From: an uncultured Bacteroidales bacterium
GTDB lineage: Bacteria > Bacteroidota > Bacteroidia > Bacteroidales > Bacteroidaceae
Reading direction: 5' to 3'
DNA length: 14,420 bases
Assembly (NCBI GenBank): GCA_937906165.1
Contig: CALCYA010000102.1
Coordinates: forward strand, 1 to 14,420
Under the pieces are notes generated by a model that was given only the letters and a program-made list of their open reading frames with translations, was not told the origin of the DNA and ran no database searches. This document shows, piece by piece, positions 7,275-14,170 of this stretch. Position 1 is the first letter of the stretch. Every line of letters starts with the position of its first letter. A program made the position numbers and the translations under genes.

Positions 7275-7287
7275 TCTTCATTACGCT

Positions 7288-10200
7288 ATGAGGAAAATCT
7301 TTAACTACATATCTCTGTCCCTGTTTGTCGCACTGATGCTGGCGGTTGGCTCATGCGGCGGGGGTGTGTCTGCCTTGCATAGTGCAAAGGTTGACTCTCT
7401 GTCCCATGCACTCTCGGCAAGGCGTTACTCCGGCCTCGCGGCATTGGATGCTGTTGCCGACACTCTGTCGGCTGTGGCTGCAGGTGATGATGAGGCGCAG
7501 ATGATTGCTGCAAATGCCCGTGCCTACGTGGATATGATGCGCATGGATTATGCGAGGGCGTATGAGGATTATGAGTCTGTGTCAAAGAACTCGCGTTGCG
7601 AGATTGAGCGTCTTGTAGCCGATGTGGGGCTGATGACGGTGTGTTATCGCGTGTCGGAGAACAGGCTTTTCTTTGACCACCGTGCCGATGCACTTTCAAG
7701 GATAAGGAGAATAAATGAGGAGGCCGGATTGTTGGGCGGTGCCGACAAGGAGCGCTTCATGCGCGCGAAAATAGAGTTCGGGATTGTCTCAATCTGCTAC
7801 TTCTCGAACCTGAGCATGCAGCCGGAGAAGAAGAGGGCATTGCAGTATCTGAAACAGAATATTGATGAGTGTGACGATATCTCCCTGAAGTTATATGCAA
7901 AGATGATTATCGCCAACAATGTAAGTGACGACATCGAAAGGCTCAAGATGCTTTGCGATGGTGTGGCATTGGCGAAGGATAAAGGTGACAGATGGCTTGA
8001 GGCCAACTACAATCTGCTGTTGGCTATCAGCCTGCGTGACAGCCTGCGCCTTAAGAGGTTCGGAAAGGAACTGCCGGAATATGGTGTGGTGCTGAACCCG
8101 GGGCGGATCCCCAGTGATGAGTTTGCTCTCTCTTTGGCACTGAAGGCTGCCGACGGCTTCAAGGAGTATGGCGACGGTTATATGAATATCGAGGCTCTTT
8201 CTGTCGCGGCATCGTGCAACACCGAGTATGGACGGTATGAGAATGCACTGCAATATGTGGAACGCGCCCTCTCGCTTGTCAATGACTATTATAGGAACTA
8301 TTACCCCTCAAGGGAAGAACTTTGCAGCAATACCCTTGATGCTTACAGCGAGGGAGCTTATGTTGATGATGTCTCGGTAGACGGTGTCTATGATATCCCG
8401 GAGTGTATGCTGAGTGTGCGCCGTGAGGCAAGCTGTGCCTTTGCCGGCCTGGGTGAGATTGAGGCCTCTAACGTCAACCGTAATGCCTATCTGGAGCTGT
8501 TGGCAACGACACGCCTGAACAAGCACCTCGAGAGTCGTGTCTCCATTGCCGAAGAGAGTGCCTCGGAACTTGATATACTGCTTGCTGTGGCTGCAATCCT
8601 TCTTCTTGTGGTGATGATGCTTGTCTTTATCTTCTACCGCCGCAGGCGCAGACACGAACAGCTGTATTCGTCGAGTCTGAACCGTCTGCAGGTGGTGTGC
8701 CGTCGACTGCTCTCGTCCCTGTCGCACGAGGTCGGCAGCAAAGAGGAGTTGTGCCGCATACTGTCGCAGGTGCTGGATGATAATCTTGGCGACTTCTCGG
8801 GACTTACCCGTTTTTCTGTTGCAGTACCATTGGAGGCTGCCGGCAGCGGGTTGTCTTATTTCTATGAATTTGAACTCTGTTATATGAACGGTCGCGAGCC
8901 CGATACTCTTTACGTGGGTACCGCCCAACCGCTCATACCTGAGAAATATGCGGTTATATCCATGCTTGTGCCGTATGTGGCTGTGGCTGTGGAGGAGGGT
9001 ATGAGGCTCTCCGACATCAGTGATGAACGCGAGAGGGCCGAGGAAGAGAGACGTGCCTATTCGATATATCTTGCCGGTCACAAGCGCGAGAATCTGCTCA
9101 AGCGTGTATCGGTGTCAGTGGTCACCGGAATGCGTCCGTTCATGGACAGGATGGTGAGGGAACTGAAGGAACTGCAGAGTGTCATATCACCGGCCGATGC
9201 GGAGCGTAAGCTGCAATATGTGTCGGAACTGGCCGACAGGCTCGATGAGTTCAATGTGATTCTTGAGCGCTGGATAAAGATGCGTCAGGGTGAGTTGCAT
9301 CTGCAAGTGGAGAATTTTCCGGTGGCCGATATCTTCCGTATTGTGGAGAAGAGCCGTGCGTTGCTCGGGAGACGCGGTATAGCACTCGATGTAAAGGAGA
9401 ACGGCGCTGTAGTGAAAGCCGACAAGGCTCTTACACTGTTTATGGTGAATACACTTATAGACAATGCTTCCAAGTTCACGCCCGAGGGCGGTGTCGTGAC
9501 ACTCGAGAGCGTGGTGGGTGACAGCTATGTAGAGATTGCTGTGAGTGACACCGGTGTAGGTATATCGCAGAGTGACATCGACCGCATATTGGGCGAGAAG
9601 GTGTACGATGCGTCGCAGATAGGCAAGGACAACGAGCTGCTGCAGACGAAGAAGAAGGGTGGTGGCTTCGGGTTGATGAACTGCAAGGGTATAATTGACA
9701 AGTACCGCAAGACTGATGCACTCTTCTCGGTATGCTCCATGGACATCGTGAGCAACAAGGGCAAGGGAAGCCGTTTCTCTTTCCGCCTGCCGAAGGGTGT
9801 GCTGCGTGTTATTCTTCTGCTTGCCATGCTGTTGCCCGGCCGTCTGTCGGCAATGGACAGTATACTCGCGCAGGTATCAGCGAGTGCCGATTCTGTCTAT
9901 TACAGCAATGTTGAGGGTGACTTTGAGCGCGCGTTTGTCCATGCACAGGGTGCTTTGGAACTTCTGAACAGGTATTATAAGGAGAATGTGGGCGGTGTTG
10001 ATACGCTGACGCTCTATTCGGGCAGTCCAAATGAACTGAAATGGTGGCGCGAGGCGCTCTTTGCCGACTCGCTCATGGAGGATATTTATTATAACATACT
10101 CGATATACGCAATGAGACGACAGTTGCGTCCTTGGCATTGCAGCGCTGGCAACCGTATCGCTTCAACAATTACATATACACTACGCTTTACCGTCTGGTG

Positions 10201-11550
10201 CACGAGGACAAGGGCATTGCGCAGATGTATGAGACGGCACTGGCAAGGCTCAACTACCGTGTGGCTGCTGTGGCGCTCCTGTTCTTCCTGTTGACAATGC
10301 TTGTACTCTATTTTATCGTTTCGTATGTGCGTCACGCTGTCATAGTGAAGAACAATGAACGTATGTTGATTGATGTGAACGGACGTCTGTTGCAGGTGGC
10401 TGCAGGGGAGCGTCGCAGGGCTCCCGAAGAGCTGTTGCAGGCAATCGTGGATGAGATATATGGCTGTGCGGGTGAGAATATGCGCATGGGCAGTGTCGCT
10501 ATGATGCTTCGCAGGGAGCAGGATAACGTGTCGGCACGGGCTGGCGAGGAGCAACCGGTGTATGGCAATGACAATATCTTCATGCTCGGTGTCATTGACA
10601 GTGGAATGCCTTATATCTCTCCCGACAGGTTAAGGCGTGTGATACCGCTCCATGTGGTGATGTCTGGCAACAGGAGTCTCATCGGTGCCATGGAGGTGGT
10701 GACAATGCGTCCGCTTGCCGATGACGAGATTCTTAACCTTGAACTCGTTGCAAGCTATGCTGCTTCTGTAGCTTACCATGCGGTTGTGAGGGTAGCTGAC
10801 AGTTATATGGTGCTTGACGAGGCCGAGGAAGAGGCAGAGCGTCTGAAATATGAGGAGAACCGTCTGCATGTACAGAATATGGTTCTTGACAACTGCTTGT
10901 CGGCATTGAAACATGAGACGATATATTACCCCAGCCGCATACGTGACCTTGCAAGGCAGGCACAGACCGGTGGTGATGACAGCACGCTGCTCCCGTCGAT
11001 GGCCGAGCTGATGGAGTATTATACATCGATATTCGGAATACTGAGCAACTGTGCGAAACGCGAACTTGACGACAGGTGCTTCGCTGTCTCAAAGGTGGGG
11101 TTGCAACAACTGTTCGACCATGCAGCATCATATCTCAAACGCCGTTGCCGTAAGGCCGGGGTCGGGGTAACATTGGAAGTTGAACCTACAACGGCTGTGG
11201 TGAGTGTGGACGTTGACCTTGTGGAGTTCCTGTTTGATTCGCTCATTGACGCTGCACTGAAAGTCAACAGGCCCGGTGTGATGAGGCTGAAGGCTACGGA
11301 CGACGGTGGTGACTCGGTTAAGGTGGAACTTGTCGATACACGTCGTGAGGTGGCGAGTGAGGAACTTGCCGACATGTTCATGCCTACAGAACGCAACCTC
11401 TCGCCTGACGGCACTCTTGTCGGCATGGAGTATCTTGTGGCGAAGGAGATTGTAAGGCTGCACGAGGACAATACCGGGCGTCGCGGCAGCAGAATGGAGG
11501 CCCGTTCCGATGTGGAGGGTACGGTGATACTTTTCACTCTCCCTAAATGA
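7288..11550 (+). CDS. Double-unit membrane sensor histidine kinase (DUF5112/DUF5113-like), two paralogous kinase halves in one chain
   Basis: This 1420-residue sensor protein starts at 7288, giving a lipoprotein-like signal peptide with a lipobox ending at Cys23. Residues 24-428 are a helical, TPR-like periplasmic sensor. TM1 (about 429-450) is followed by six Arg, a GAF-like region (470-580), then a kinase module with full ATPase motifs: N721 and N726 (N box), D754-T-G-V-G758 (G1) and G791-G-G-F-G-L796 (G2). The expected H-box position is V612 (V-T-G-M-R-P), not His. Residues 838-855 are a second hydrophobic, signal-like segment, followed by a short periplasmic domain, TM3 (about 992-1014), a second GAF-like region, an H-box at His1209 (K-H-E-T-I-Y-Y-P) and a degraded ATPase domain (D1317 and A1322 in place of N-box Asn; D1350-T-R-R-E in place of DTGxG). 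I recall Bacteroides proteins of this size annotated DUF5112/DUF5113. The target is presumably the regulator encoded next. Confidence 0.85.
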   Translation: MRKIFNYISLSLFVALMLAVGSCGGGVSALHSAKVDSLSHALSARRYSGLAALDAVADTLSAVAAGDDEAQMIAANARAYVDMMRMDYARAYEDYESVSKNSRCEIERLVADVGLMTVCYRVSENRLFFDHRADALSRIRRINEEAGLLGGADKERFMRAKIEFGIVSICYFSNLSMQPEKKRALQYLKQNIDECDDISLKLYAKMIIANNVSDDIERLKMLCDGVALAKDKGDRWLEANYNLLLAISLRDSLRLKRFGKELPEYGVVLNPGRIPSDEFALSLALKAADGFKEYGDGYMNIEALSVAASCNTEYGRYENALQYVERALSLVNDYYRNYYPSREELCSNTLDAYSEGAYVDDVSVDGVYDIPECMLSVRREASCAFAGLGEIEASNVNRNAYLELLATTRLNKHLESRVSIAEESASELDILLAVAAILLLVVMMLVFIFYRRRRRHEQLYSSSLNRLQVVCRRLLSSLSHEVGSKEELCRILSQVLDDNLGDFSGLTRFSVAVPLEAAGSGLSYFYEFELCYMNGREPDTLYVGTAQPLIPEKYAVISMLVPYVAVAVEEGMRLSDISDERERAEEERRAYSIYLAGHKRENLLKRVSVSVVTGMRPFMDRMVRELKELQSVISPADAERKLQYVSELADRLDEFNVILERWIKMRQGELHLQVENFPVADIFRIVEKSRALLGRRGIALDVKENGAVVKADKALTLFMVNTLIDNASKFTPEGGVVTLESVVGDSYVEIAVSDTGVGISQSDIDRILGEKVYDASQIGKDNELLQTKKKGGGFGLMNCKGIIDKYRKTDALFSVCSMDIVSNKGKGSRFSFRLPKGVLRVILLLAMLLPGRLSAMDSILAQVSASADSVYYSNVEGDFERAFVHAQGALELLNRYYKENVGGVDTLTLYSGSPNELKWWREALFADSLMEDIYYNILDIRNETTVASLALQRWQPYRFNNYIYTTLYRLVHEDKGIAQMYETALARLNYRVAAVALLFFLLTMLVLYFIVSYVRHAVIVKNNERMLIDVNGRLLQVAAGERRRAPEELLQAIVDEIYGCAGENMRMGSVAMMLRREQDNVSARAGEEQPVYGNDNIFMLGVIDSGMPYISPDRLRRVIPLHVVMSGNRSLIGAMEVVTMRPLADDEILNLELVASYAASVAYHAVVRVADSYMVLDEAEEEAERLKYEENRLHVQNMVLDNCLSALKHETIYYPSRIRDLARQAQTGGDDSTLLPSMAELMEYYTSIFGILSNCAKRELDDRCFAVSKVGLQQLFDHAASYLKRRCRKAGVGVTLEVEPTTAVVSVDVDLVEFLFDSLIDAALKVNRPGVMRLKATDDGGDSVKVELVDTRREVASEELADMFMPTERNLSPDGTLVGMEYLVAKEIVRLHEDNTGRRGSRMEARSDVEGTVILFTLPK

Positions 11551-11570
11551 TGATAAAAACAGAATTATAT

Positions 11571-12293
11571 ATGGAAAAGAAATTTACTGTAATAATTGTT
11601 GAGGATGCGCGCCTTGAACTGAAGGGCACCGAGGAAATTTTCCGCACCGATGTACCCGAGGCCGATATAATAGGTGTGGCATCGAACGAGAGCGAGCTTG
11701 AAGCCTTGCTTGCAAAGGCTGTTCCCGACCTGCTGCTGCTTGACCTTGGCCTGGGTGGCTCTACCACGGTGGGAGTAGAGATATGTGCAAAGGTGAAGAA
11801 AGAGCATCCGCAGATGAAGGTTCTTGTATTCACGGGTGAGCTCCTGAACGAGAAGCTGTGGGTTGATGTACTCTCGGCAGGTGCCGACGGCATAACGCTG
11901 AAGACCGGTGAACTGCTGACAAAGTATGAGATAAACAATGTCATGGCAGGCAAGAGGAATGTCTTCAACCAGCCGATACTTGAGAAGATTGTGGAGCGTT
12001 TCAGTGAGAGTGTCATGCGTGACACGGTACGCCAGAAGTCGCTCATAGAGTATGAGATTGACCGTTATGACGAGTGTTTTCTGCGTCACCTGGCGCTTGG
12101 CTACACAAAGGAGATGATATCTTCTCTCAAGAGTATGCCTTTTGGAGTGAAGTCGCTTGAGAAACGTCAGGCCGATCTTGTCTCCCGTCTCTTCCCCGAT
12201 AGCGAACAGCGCGGCATAAACGTTACACGTCTGGTTGTACGTGCCATTGAACTGCATATCATTGATGTAGAAAATCTTGAGGCTGATGAGTGA
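11571..12293 (+). CDS. Response regulator with receiver and LuxR/NarL-like output domain
   Basis: This 240-residue two-component response regulator is the likely phosphorylation partner of the kinase encoded immediately upstream. The receiver domain (about 1-125) has all key residues: acidic pair E11/D12, phospho-acceptor D58 (after L-L-L-L), T88 and K111. The output domain (about 165-232) has the helix-turn-helix layout of the LuxR/NarL family: F-L-R-H-L-A-L-G-Y-T-K-E-M-I, then a recognition region with K-S-L-E-K-R-Q-A-D-L. It is more divergent than standard members, with an insertion (K-S-M-P-F-G) in the turn. I chose the ATG at 11571 because the receiver starts right after it. Tandem ATGs at 11547 and 11550 overlap the kinase stop codon (ATGATGA at 11547-11553) and would add up to eight residues, so translational coupling is likely either way. 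Confidence 0.92.
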   Translation: MEKKFTVIIVEDARLELKGTEEIFRTDVPEADIIGVASNESELEALLAKAVPDLLLLDLGLGGSTTVGVEICAKVKKEHPQMKVLVFTGELLNEKLWVDVLSAGADGITLKTGELLTKYEINNVMAGKRNVFNQPILEKIVERFSESVMRDTVRQKSLIEYEIDRYDECFLRHLALGYTKEMISSLKSMPFGVKSLEKRQADLVSRLFPDSEQRGINVTRLVVRAIELHIIDVENLEADE

Positions 12294-13011
12294 CAGAAGG
12301 TCGGCATATTATCCTGCGTTGGCATACTCGCTGCTGTTGCTGCTGGTATGGGGCGGCTCATGGCTCATAGCTGTGCTGCAGCTGTTCATGGGTGACCTGT
12401 TTGACGTTAATTCGCTGGTGAGCGGTGAGGGTGTGCGATGGGCTTTGTTCAGTGTGGGCTCCTCTGTGGAAGCCGCACCTTGGGGTACGGCGTTTTTCCT
12501 GCTCTTTATTGCCGGGTTGCTCGACGGTTCGGGGCTGTTGCGTCTTGTGGGCAATATATTCAAAAGGCGTGTCAGCGGCAATGAACTGCGCTCGTTGCTC
12601 TTTGCGCTGTCGGCATTGCTGCTGTATGTGGTGGTGCTGTTCCTTTTTACGGTCTCTCCGTGGGATGCCTTGCGTGGCGTGACGGGTGACATCGGCAACT
12701 CTCCGCTGTCTCACGGTCGGTTGTTGTTGCTGTTTATCGGGGTGCTGATGACGGCGCTGGTATATGGCTTCATGTACGGCAACTACCGCACGGTGGTGGA
12801 TGTCATTGGTTCTGCGGCAGGTCTTGTACGGCAGTTTGTGCCTGCTTTGTTGGCGATGCTGCCTGCTTCGGGCCTTATGCCATGCCTGCATTATACAGGG
12901 TTGGATGTAATGCTCGGTATTGGCAATGAGAATGCAACGGCAGCGGAAACTGTCATCTACTGTCTGCCGTTTGTGTATATGGCAGTAGTGTGCCTTGTAC
13001 GGAAAAGGTGA
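12286..13011 (+). CDS. Six-helix integral membrane protein of unknown function
   Basis: I do not recognise this 241-residue protein with confidence. Hydrophobic helices are visible at about 11-35, 66-86, 102-124, 145-164, 182-200 and 221-238, with short polar loops and a basic C-terminus (V-R-K-R), so it is an inner-membrane protein. The segment with V-x-S-S-V-E-A-A-P-W-G-T at 57-68, leading into a helix ending L-L-D-G-S-G-L-L, faintly recalls the first part of AbgT-type transporters (S-N-F-T-x-x-A-P-L-G, then V-A-E-x-S-G-L), but the protein is about half their length. The ATG at 12286 overlaps the response regulator stop (ATGAGTGA at 12286-12293). A TTG at 12277 in the same frame is less likely. 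The overlap places it in the kinase/regulator operon, so it may act in the same signalling system. Its stop codon directly abuts the convergent yggS stop. Confidence 0.8.
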   Translation: MSDRRSAYYPALAYSLLLLLVWGGSWLIAVLQLFMGDLFDVNSLVSGEGVRWALFSVGSSVEAAPWGTAFFLLFIAGLLDGSGLLRLVGNIFKRRVSGNELRSLLFALSALLLYVVVLFLFTVSPWDALRGVTGDIGNSPLSHGRLLLLFIGVLMTALVYGFMYGNYRTVVDVIGSAAGLVRQFVPALLAMLPASGLMPCLHYTGLDVMLGIGNENATAAETVIYCLPFVYMAVVCLVRKR

Positions 13012-13683
13012 TTACTCAATAAAGATGCTTGAACCTACACGTATGTGTGTGCTGCCGTGGTTGATAGCGATGGGGTAGTCGTCGCTCATGCCGGCCGAAA
13101 TGATGGAGAATCTCTCGTCCCTGGCAAAGAAACGGCCCTTTATCTCGTCGAATAGATCTTTTACAGCGGCAAACTCCTCATCAATCTGCTCTCTGTTGTC
13201 GGTGTTGCTTGCCATACACATGAGTCCGCGTAACTCTACATTTTCAAGTCCGCGCCATGAGCCCTCTTCGAGCATGGCTGTGCATTCCGACGGCAGGAAA
13301 CCGAATTTTGTCTCCTCCTGTGCTATGTGTATCTGCAGCAGGCATGGGATTCTGCGACCCACCTTGGCTCCCTGCTTGTTGACCTCCTGTAACAGACGCA
13401 GGCTGTCGATGCTGTGTATGAGGTGAATGAACGGAGCGATATATTTTATCTTGTTGCTCTGCAAATGGCCTATGAAGTGCCAGTTGATATCCTTCGGAAG
13501 CTGTTGCTGCTTGACGATAAGGTCCTGGGCCTTGCTCTCGCCGAAATCCCGCTGGCCGGCTGCATAAGCGGCTTCAATTGCTTCCACGGGGTGATATTTT
13601 GATACGGCAATAAGTGTCACCCCCTGTGGAAGGGTGGCACGTATTGCCTCTATTCTTTTTCCTATGTAGCTGTTATCCTTCAT
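13012..13683 (-). CDS. yggS: YggS-family pyridoxal-phosphate homeostasis protein
   Basis: This 223-residue member of the YggS/PROSC/PLPBP family is a cytoplasmic TIM-barrel protein that binds pyridoxal 5'-phosphate and keeps free PLP and amino-acid pools balanced, with no known enzymatic turnover. PLP would attach to Lys29 in L-I-A-V-S-K. Other family motifs are F-G-E-S (47-50), W-H-F-I-G-H-L-Q-S-N-K (68-78), H-S-I-D (90-93), L-R-G-L-M-C-M-A (151-158), S-A-G-M-S-D-D (196-202) and the C-terminal G-S-T-H-I-R-V-G-S-S-I-F (210-221), which binds phosphate. The ATG at 13683 is preferred over the in-frame ATG at 13701 because family members begin at this point. The gene starts inside the last codons of the upstream DUF4494-type gene (11-base overlap), so the two form an operon. 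Confidence 0.96.
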   Translation of the reverse strand: MKDNSYIGKRIEAIRATLPQGVTLIAVSKYHPVEAIEAAYAAGQRDFGESKAQDLIVKQQQLPKDINWHFIGHLQSNKIKYIAPFIHLIHSIDSLRLLQEVNKQGAKVGRRIPCLLQIHIAQEETKFGFLPSECTAMLEEGSWRGLENVELRGLMCMASNTDNREQIDEEFAAVKDLFDEIKGRFFARDERFSIISAGMSDDYPIAINHGSTHIRVGSSIFIE

Positions 13684-14110
13684 AATGGAAGATGTCCACA
13701 ATTGGGCTCTCGTTTACCGATGCGAGAGTGTAGTCCATGATTGAATCCTCCATGTGCTTGTTGAGGTTCTTTACGGCACTTGTTACGTCATCGGCCTTTA
13801 CAAGGATGACAACCGAAGATTTCTTCTCCTTTGCCGATACCTCGTCAATGGTAACCATTGTGATTTTGCACTTATACCATTTGTCGGCAGTCTCACTGAG
13901 GCTGTCCACAAGCTCGTTGTACTTTGTGCGCTCCATCTTGTTGATGTTGAACTCGCCTGTAACCTGTGGCTGGAGCTCCTGTGTAAGACGCTTCTCAATC
14001 TCGGTGAAGGTGAAGCCCTGCACCAGATATACCTCATTCACTTTTGTATTCAGGCCTTTCTCGCCTGCGCGCTCGTATGTGACTTTGCACTCGAACCAAC
14101 TCTGTACCAT
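13673..14110 (-). CDS. DUF4494-family protein
   Basis: This 145-residue probably cytoplasmic protein has no signal peptide or membrane helix. It matches the layout I know for DUF4494, a family restricted to Bacteroidetes: an opening S-W-F-E-C-K-V-T-Y-E (4-13), V-N-E-V-Y-L-V-Q-G-F-T-F-T-E-I-E (24-39), T-G-E-F-N-I (51-56), D-K-W-Y-K-C-K-I (76-83) and a C-terminal S-P-I-V-D-I-F (135-141). Its function is unknown. I chose the ATG at 14110; an upstream in-frame ATG at 14179 would lie ahead of the predicted promoter start and adds residues that do not fit the family. It overlaps yggS by 11 bases and is the first gene of that minus-strand operon. A link to PLP metabolism is suggested only by this neighbour. 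Confidence 0.9.
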   Translation of the reverse strand: MVQSWFECKVTYERAGEKGLNTKVNEVYLVQGFTFTEIEKRLTQELQPQVTGEFNINKMERTKYNELVDSLSETADKWYKCKITMVTIDEVSAKEKKSSVVILVKADDVTSAVKNLNKHMEDSIMDYTLASVNESPIVDIFHYEG

Positions 14111-14143
14111 ATCTATTTGTCTTTTTTCTGTTAATAATGTGCT

Positions 14144-14157
14144 ACGGCCGATGCCGT
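14144..14157 (-). promoter_or_regulatory. Small stem-loop at the 5' end of the DUF4494-yggS leader
   Basis: ACGGC (14144-14148) pairs with GCCGT (14153-14157) around CGAT. It would sit at or next to the predicted 5' end of the transcript, where a stem can protect mRNA from decay. It may be chance, since the stem is only 5 pairs. Confidence 0.35.
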
Positions 14158-14162
14158 GACCG

Positions 14163-14170
14163 CAAAGGTA
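14163..14170 (-). promoter_or_regulatory. Bacteroides -7 promoter element for the DUF4494-yggS operon
   Basis: Read on the minus strand this is TACCTTTG, an exact TAnnTTTG match. No good -33 TTTG is seen at 19-21 bases upstream (the strand reads AGTG near 14190-14193). Transcription would begin near 14157, giving a leader of about 45 bases before the ATG at 14110. Confidence 0.65.

Noticed and set aside
7201..7287. Extension of the kinase gene upstream to 7201
   Set aside because: The added residues come before a clear lipoprotein leader, and the first codons lie right at the terminator of the previous operon and ahead of the predicted promoter.
8308..9081. Minus-strand open frame of 257 codons opposite the kinase
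   Set aside because: It lies wholly within the TM1/GAF-like part of a well-supported kinase. Its translation is low-complexity, with scattered His and Gln and no domain.
9799..9855. Frameshift or assembly error joining two kinase genes
   Set aside because: The frame is open and continuous through the junction, there is no stop, slippery run or start codon with a leader gap, and I recall Bacteroides proteins of similar total length. A natural fusion is more likely.
9877..10554. Minus-strand open frame of 225 codons opposite the second kinase half
   Set aside because: It overlaps TM3 and the second sensor domain of the kinase. The translation shows no signal, domain or repeat.
11565..12257. 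Minus-strand open frame of 230 codons opposite the response regulator
   Set aside because: The plus-strand frame has all receiver residues and a helix-turn-helix. The opposite frame has no recognisable pattern and arises from codon bias.
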